Below, piece after piece: positions 61,499-64,000 of a stretch of 64,000 bases of DNA. This DNA comes from Aristaeella hokkaidonensis. GTDB lineage: Bacteria; Bacillota; Clostridia; Christensenellales; Aristaeellaceae. The number at the start of each line of letters is the position of its first letter. The first letter of the stretch is position 1. The position numbers were made by a program, and so were the translations under genes. The stretch is taken from assembly GCF_018128945.1 (NCBI RefSeq), contig NZ_CP068393.1:3326519-3390518 (forward strand), given 5' to 3'. Under the pieces are notes generated by a model. It was not told the origin of the DNA and searched no databases. It saw only the letters and a program-made list of their open reading frames with translations.

Positions 61499-62173
61499 TC
61501 ACCTCCAGTGCTTTTCAAGTTTCCTGGCTGCCAGGCTCAGGATCCGGCAGGCCAGGTAATACATCACAAAGATGGTCAGGTATACGCCGAACGCCGCGTT
61601 CGGGCTTGCCTTCCGGTTCGCCTCAATAATCTGTTGGGCAACCTTCAGGATTTCCACCACACCGATGAGGGTCACCAGGCTGGTGGTCTTGATCATCCGG
61701 GTGATCAGGTTGATGGAAAGGGGAATCAGACGCCGTACTGCCTGGGGCAGGATGATCCAGCGGTAAACCTGCACCGGCTGCAGTCCCAGTGCTTCCGCAC
61801 TTTCCCGCTGGATGGCAGGAATGCTGCTCACCGCGCCGCGAACCAGGTCTCCCATCTCCGCTGTACCCCAGAGGGAGAAGACGATGATGGCGGCTGTCTC
61901 GCCGGAAAGGTTCCAGCCAAAGGCCCGGGTTGTTCCGAAATACATCAGGAACAGCAGGACCATCTGGGGCATGATGTGGATGATACCCAGCCAGATCCGC
62001 AGGATTACGGAGGCGACGGAGCGCTTCCGGCTGGCCAGGATTCCCAGGATGATACCGGCCGCAACGCTGATGCCGGCGGCAATCAGGCTGATGCGGAGGG
62101 CCACCCAGAGACCGCCCAGCAGCCGGACGAAGTTTTTTCCTTTCCAGAGAACTTCAAGTCCCAAATCCGGCAT
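61499..62173 (-). CDS. Polar amino-acid ABC transporter permease 2
   Basis: 224 residues, about five helices, with the EAA-type loop ESAEALGLQPVQVYRWIILPQA. Typical of GlnP/TcyL permeases. Overlaps permease 1 by 20 bases; ATG after AAAGGAGG. Confidence 0.92.
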   Translation of the reverse strand: MPDLGLEVLWKGKNFVRLLGGLWVALRISLIAAGISVAAGIILGILASRKRSVASVILRIWLGIIHIMPQMVLLFLMYFGTTRAFGWNLSGETAAIIVFSLWGTAEMGDLVRGAVSSIPAIQRESAEALGLQPVQVYRWIILPQAVRRLIPLSINLITRMIKTTSLVTLIGVVEILKVAQQIIEANRKASPNAAFGVYLTIFVMYYLACRILSLAARKLEKHWR

Positions 62174-62813
62174 GCCGCAGCCTCCTTTCCCAGAAGGTCC
62201 CCAGCAGCGAGAGCGGCAGGAGGATCAGCAGATAAGCGCTTACCAGCAGGAAAAGGCTTTCTGTCGTCTGATAATACAGGCCGATCTGATCCTTGGCGGT
62301 GAACATCAGGTCCATGAGGCTTACGGCGGAGAAAACGCTGGTTTCCTTCATCAGGAAAACCACGTTTGCCATGAAGGCCGGGACGCTGATGGCCATTGCC
62401 TGGGGAAGGATCACATGGAGGAAGGTCTGCCAGCGTGTGAGTCCAAGACTTAACGCGCTTTCTTCCTGAATCCGGTCTACGGCTTCAATCCCACTCCGGA
62501 AGGCTTCTGCCATGTATCCGCCGCCGAGAAAGGCAAGGCCGATAATTCCGCAGGCTTCCGGGTTGGTTTTGATGCCGATCTTCGGCAGGCCGTAGTAGAT
62601 GAAGAAGAGCTGTACAAGCAGCGGCGTGTTCCGGCTCAGCTCCACATAGGCGGCGGTGATCCGGCGAAGCACCGGTACACGCCAGTGAAGCACGGCGGCG
62701 GAAAGAAGACCCACCAGGGCAGCAAGCAGGATGCCCGCTGTGCCTGTCCGCAGGGTGAGCCAGGCGGCTTTTCCATATAGCGGCAGGACTTTTCCGATAT
62801 ACGCCCAATCCAC
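62154..62813 (-). CDS. Polar amino-acid ABC transporter permease 1
   Basis: 219 residues, about five helices, SRNTPLLVQLFFIYYGLP and EESALSLGLTRWQTFLHVILPQA (in part). GTG start, ten bases after AGGAAG. Two different permeases suggest a heterodimer. First protein gene behind the cysteine-rich leader. Confidence 0.92.
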   Translation of the reverse strand: MDWAYIGKVLPLYGKAAWLTLRTGTAGILLAALVGLLSAAVLHWRVPVLRRITAAYVELSRNTPLLVQLFFIYYGLPKIGIKTNPEACGIIGLAFLGGGYMAEAFRSGIEAVDRIQEESALSLGLTRWQTFLHVILPQAMAISVPAFMANVVFLMKETSVFSAVSLMDLMFTAKDQIGLYYQTTESLFLLVSAYLLILLPLSLLGTFWERRLRHAGFGT

Positions 62814-62860
62814 TGTGCTGCTTCTTCCTTTCTTTCCGGTACGGTAACCGGCGCTTTCAA

Positions 62861-62896
62861 CGAAAAGCCCGGCAGCCGTTTAAAAGCTCCCGGGCA
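62861..62896 (-). terminator. Attenuator terminator of the amino-acid ABC operon
   Basis: GCCCGGGAGC (62895-62886) pairs with GCTGCCGGGC (62876-62867), one G-G mismatch, nine-base loop, then TTTTCGTT. It sits between the leader ORF and the first permease gene. Confidence 0.75.
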
Positions 62897-62926
62897 GATA
62901 TGACTTCCGCGTAATCCTGAGGCGGA

Positions 62927-63037
62927 TTATTCAGAGCGCAGACACATACATGCCGACGCCCCAGCCATAGTGCATGCCCGGGAGATCAGCATTCGACAAC
63001 AGGTGCTCAGGATGATAATTTTCTTTTCCGTAAACAT
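62927..63037 (-). CDS. Cysteine-rich leader peptide (36 residues)
   Basis: Begins MFTEKKIIILSTCCRMLISR and ends LRSE. Cys codons at 13, 14, 22, 30 and 32, with the tandem TGT-TGT just before the anti-terminator arm. Strong AAAGGAGG ribosome site and a consensus promoter 40 bases before it. Together with the terminator behind it and a cysteine-type transporter downstream, it looks like an attenuator leader whose translation senses charged tRNA-Cys. Too short for gene finders; no homologue known to me. Confidence 0.72.
   Translation of the reverse strand: MFTEKKIIILSTCCRMLISRACTMAGASACMCLRSE
62975..62984 (-). promoter_or_regulatory. Anti-terminator arm inside the leader ORF
   Basis: CTCCCGGGCA in the leader coding sequence is perfectly complementary over ten bases to TGCCCGGGAG, the 5' arm of the terminator (62887-62896). 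Pairing would prevent the terminator from forming. Confidence 0.7.
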
Positions 63038-63084
63038 GTCCGCGCCTCCTTTCAGATTCATTGGCTTCTGTGAAGCTTGAAGGC

Positions 63085-63113
63085 ATATTATCACCAATTA
63101 CCCACTATGTCAA
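63085..63113 (-). promoter_or_regulatory. Promoter of the cysteine-type ABC operon
   Basis: Minus-strand TTGACA (63108-63113), 17-base spacer, TAATAT (63085-63090). Start predicted near 63078, giving a leader of about 265 bases before the first permease. Confidence 0.85.
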
Positions 63114-63172
63114 TAGGCGATTTATGTTTTCGGATTGTTTTTCCCGAAAGAATTCCTCAACCCGTATGTGTG

Positions 63173-63201
63173 TTGACTTCCCGGATGAATGATGATACCA
63201 T
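63173..63201 (+). promoter_or_regulatory. Promoter of the esterase gene
   Basis: TTGACT (63173-63178), 17-base spacer, TACCAT (63196-63201); divergent from the ABC operon promoter. Confidence 0.75.
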
Positions 63202-63244
63202 GCGGCTGTTTTAAAGAGAATTGAAGTCGGGGAGATGATGAATC

Positions 63245-63982
63245 GTGCAGAAGGAAATGGTTACTCAGTACAGTCAGGCTCTGGAACGGGAAATGCATAT
63301 CATGATCTACGGCTGGGGCGGGGTGCCTTTTCTGTGTTTCCCGACGCAGGATTCCCTATGCCACAACTATGAAGATTTCGGGATGACAGACCAGCTGGCT
63401 GATTTTATCGACAGCGGGCGGATCCAGCTGTTTGTGGTGGATACGGTGGATTGGGAAAGCTGGTCACCTAAGGATGGGATCCCTGAATGGCGGGCAGCAC
63501 GGCAGGAACAATATCACCGATACATTATTGATGAGGCGATGCCGCTGATCCGCAGCCGTAATCCTCAGACGCCGGGAGTGACAGGCTTCAGCATGGGGGC
63601 GAATCATGCAGTGATTACCTTCCTTCGGCGGCCTGATCTGTTCCGGGGAGTCATTGCGCTTTCCGGGGTTTATGATACGGATTACTTTTTCGACGGATGG
63701 ATGAATGATGTGCTTTACCAGAATGCGCCGGAACGGTTCCTTCTGAATATGGCCGCGGATCATCCGTATATCCGGCTCTATAATGAAAGAAAGATGATCC
63801 TGTGCGTTGGGCAGGGAGCCTGGGAAGAGGACGGCGTGCGTTCCCTGAGAAACCTGGAGCACATCTTCCGGGAGAAGGGTATCCATGCATGGTGTGATTT
63901 CTGGGGCTATGATGTCAACCATGACTGGCCCTGGTGGTTCAGGCAGATGCGATACTTCCTGCCGCAGCTTCTGAAAGAATGA
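63245..63982 (+). CDS. Alpha/beta-hydrolase esterase family protein
   Basis: 245 residues, cytoplasmic. GFSMGANHAV gives the nucleophile elbow, VDTVDWESW and the C-terminal DVNHDWPWW the rest of the expected Asp/His region, as in EstA/S9-like putative esterases. GTG start 11 bases after GGGGAG; an ATG four codons later is possible. Confidence 0.85.
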   Translation: MQKEMVTQYSQALEREMHIMIYGWGGVPFLCFPTQDSLCHNYEDFGMTDQLADFIDSGRIQLFVVDTVDWESWSPKDGIPEWRAARQEQYHRYIIDEAMPLIRSRNPQTPGVTGFSMGANHAVITFLRRPDLFRGVIALSGVYDTDYFFDGWMNDVLYQNAPERFLLNMAADHPYIRLYNERKMILCVGQGAWEEDGVRSLRNLEHIFREKGIHAWCDFWGYDVNHDWPWWFRQMRYFLPQLLKE

Positions 63983-64000
63983 TGAGAGAAGGGAAAAAAT

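Noticed and set aside
61472..62453. Plus-strand frames across the ABC permeases
   Set aside because: Antisense of well-conserved permease genes.

Overview
This window looks like chromosomal DNA from an anaerobic Clostridia-type Firmicute of gut or rumen, possibly near Aristaeella/Christensenellales. The placement is inferred from gene content, without a marker gene: LL-diaminopimelate aminotransferase, a Bacillus-type GlnA, a tryptophan T-box, strong GGAGG ribosome sites, TTGACA-N17-TATAAT-like promoters, a cytoplasmic GH9 glycosidase and many small MerR, GNAT and Xre genes. I see no rRNA, tRNA, CRISPR array, insertion sequence or prophage.

Left part (1-16.7 kb): a nitrogen and amino-acid block. 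A 3'-truncated dapL diverges from glnA. Then come an ANTAR antiterminator, gltB and gltD. A complete T-box leader with a UGG specifier precedes trpEGDCFBA, followed by a two-ACT-domain protein. The matching ammonium transporter, fused to its own PII domain, sits at 30.7-32.4 kb on the other strand. glnA and amt share one promoter and leader design: a consensus promoter, then within about ten bases a strong hairpin with the same GCTG(A) tip.

Middle (16.8-47.6 kb): small accessory genes. They include GNATs, an AraC-GyrI sensor, three MerR regulators each with its own 19-bp-spacer palindromic promoter, a transglutaminase-like protein, a Mef-type exporter with a short upstream ORF, peptidases S51 and S66, a GGDEF protein, a shortened dihydropyrimidine-dehydrogenase-like fusion, a STAS pair, an ABCG-type exporter, an intracellular GH9, an Xre regulator with two paralogous membrane proteins and twin operator-like sites, a sirtuin, a PfkB kinase and a YxlEFG-like ABC operon behind a membrane-anchored MerR.

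Right part (47.7-64 kb): more GNATs (eight in the window), CPBP and M3 peptidases, a methyltransferase, an EamA transporter, a secreted Pro/Gly-repeat beta-helix-like protein, a GDSL hydrolase, and a four-gene amino-acid ABC operon whose binding protein resembles cysteine binders. That operon is preceded by a 36-codon leader ORF with five Cys codons, a terminator and a perfect 10-bp anti-terminator complement. I read this as a cysteine attenuator, and it is the strongest candidate here for an undescribed regulatory element.

Fifteen or more intergenic sites carry short tandem repeats with a 7-base period. Several start exactly at, and even supply, the stop codon of the gene before them.
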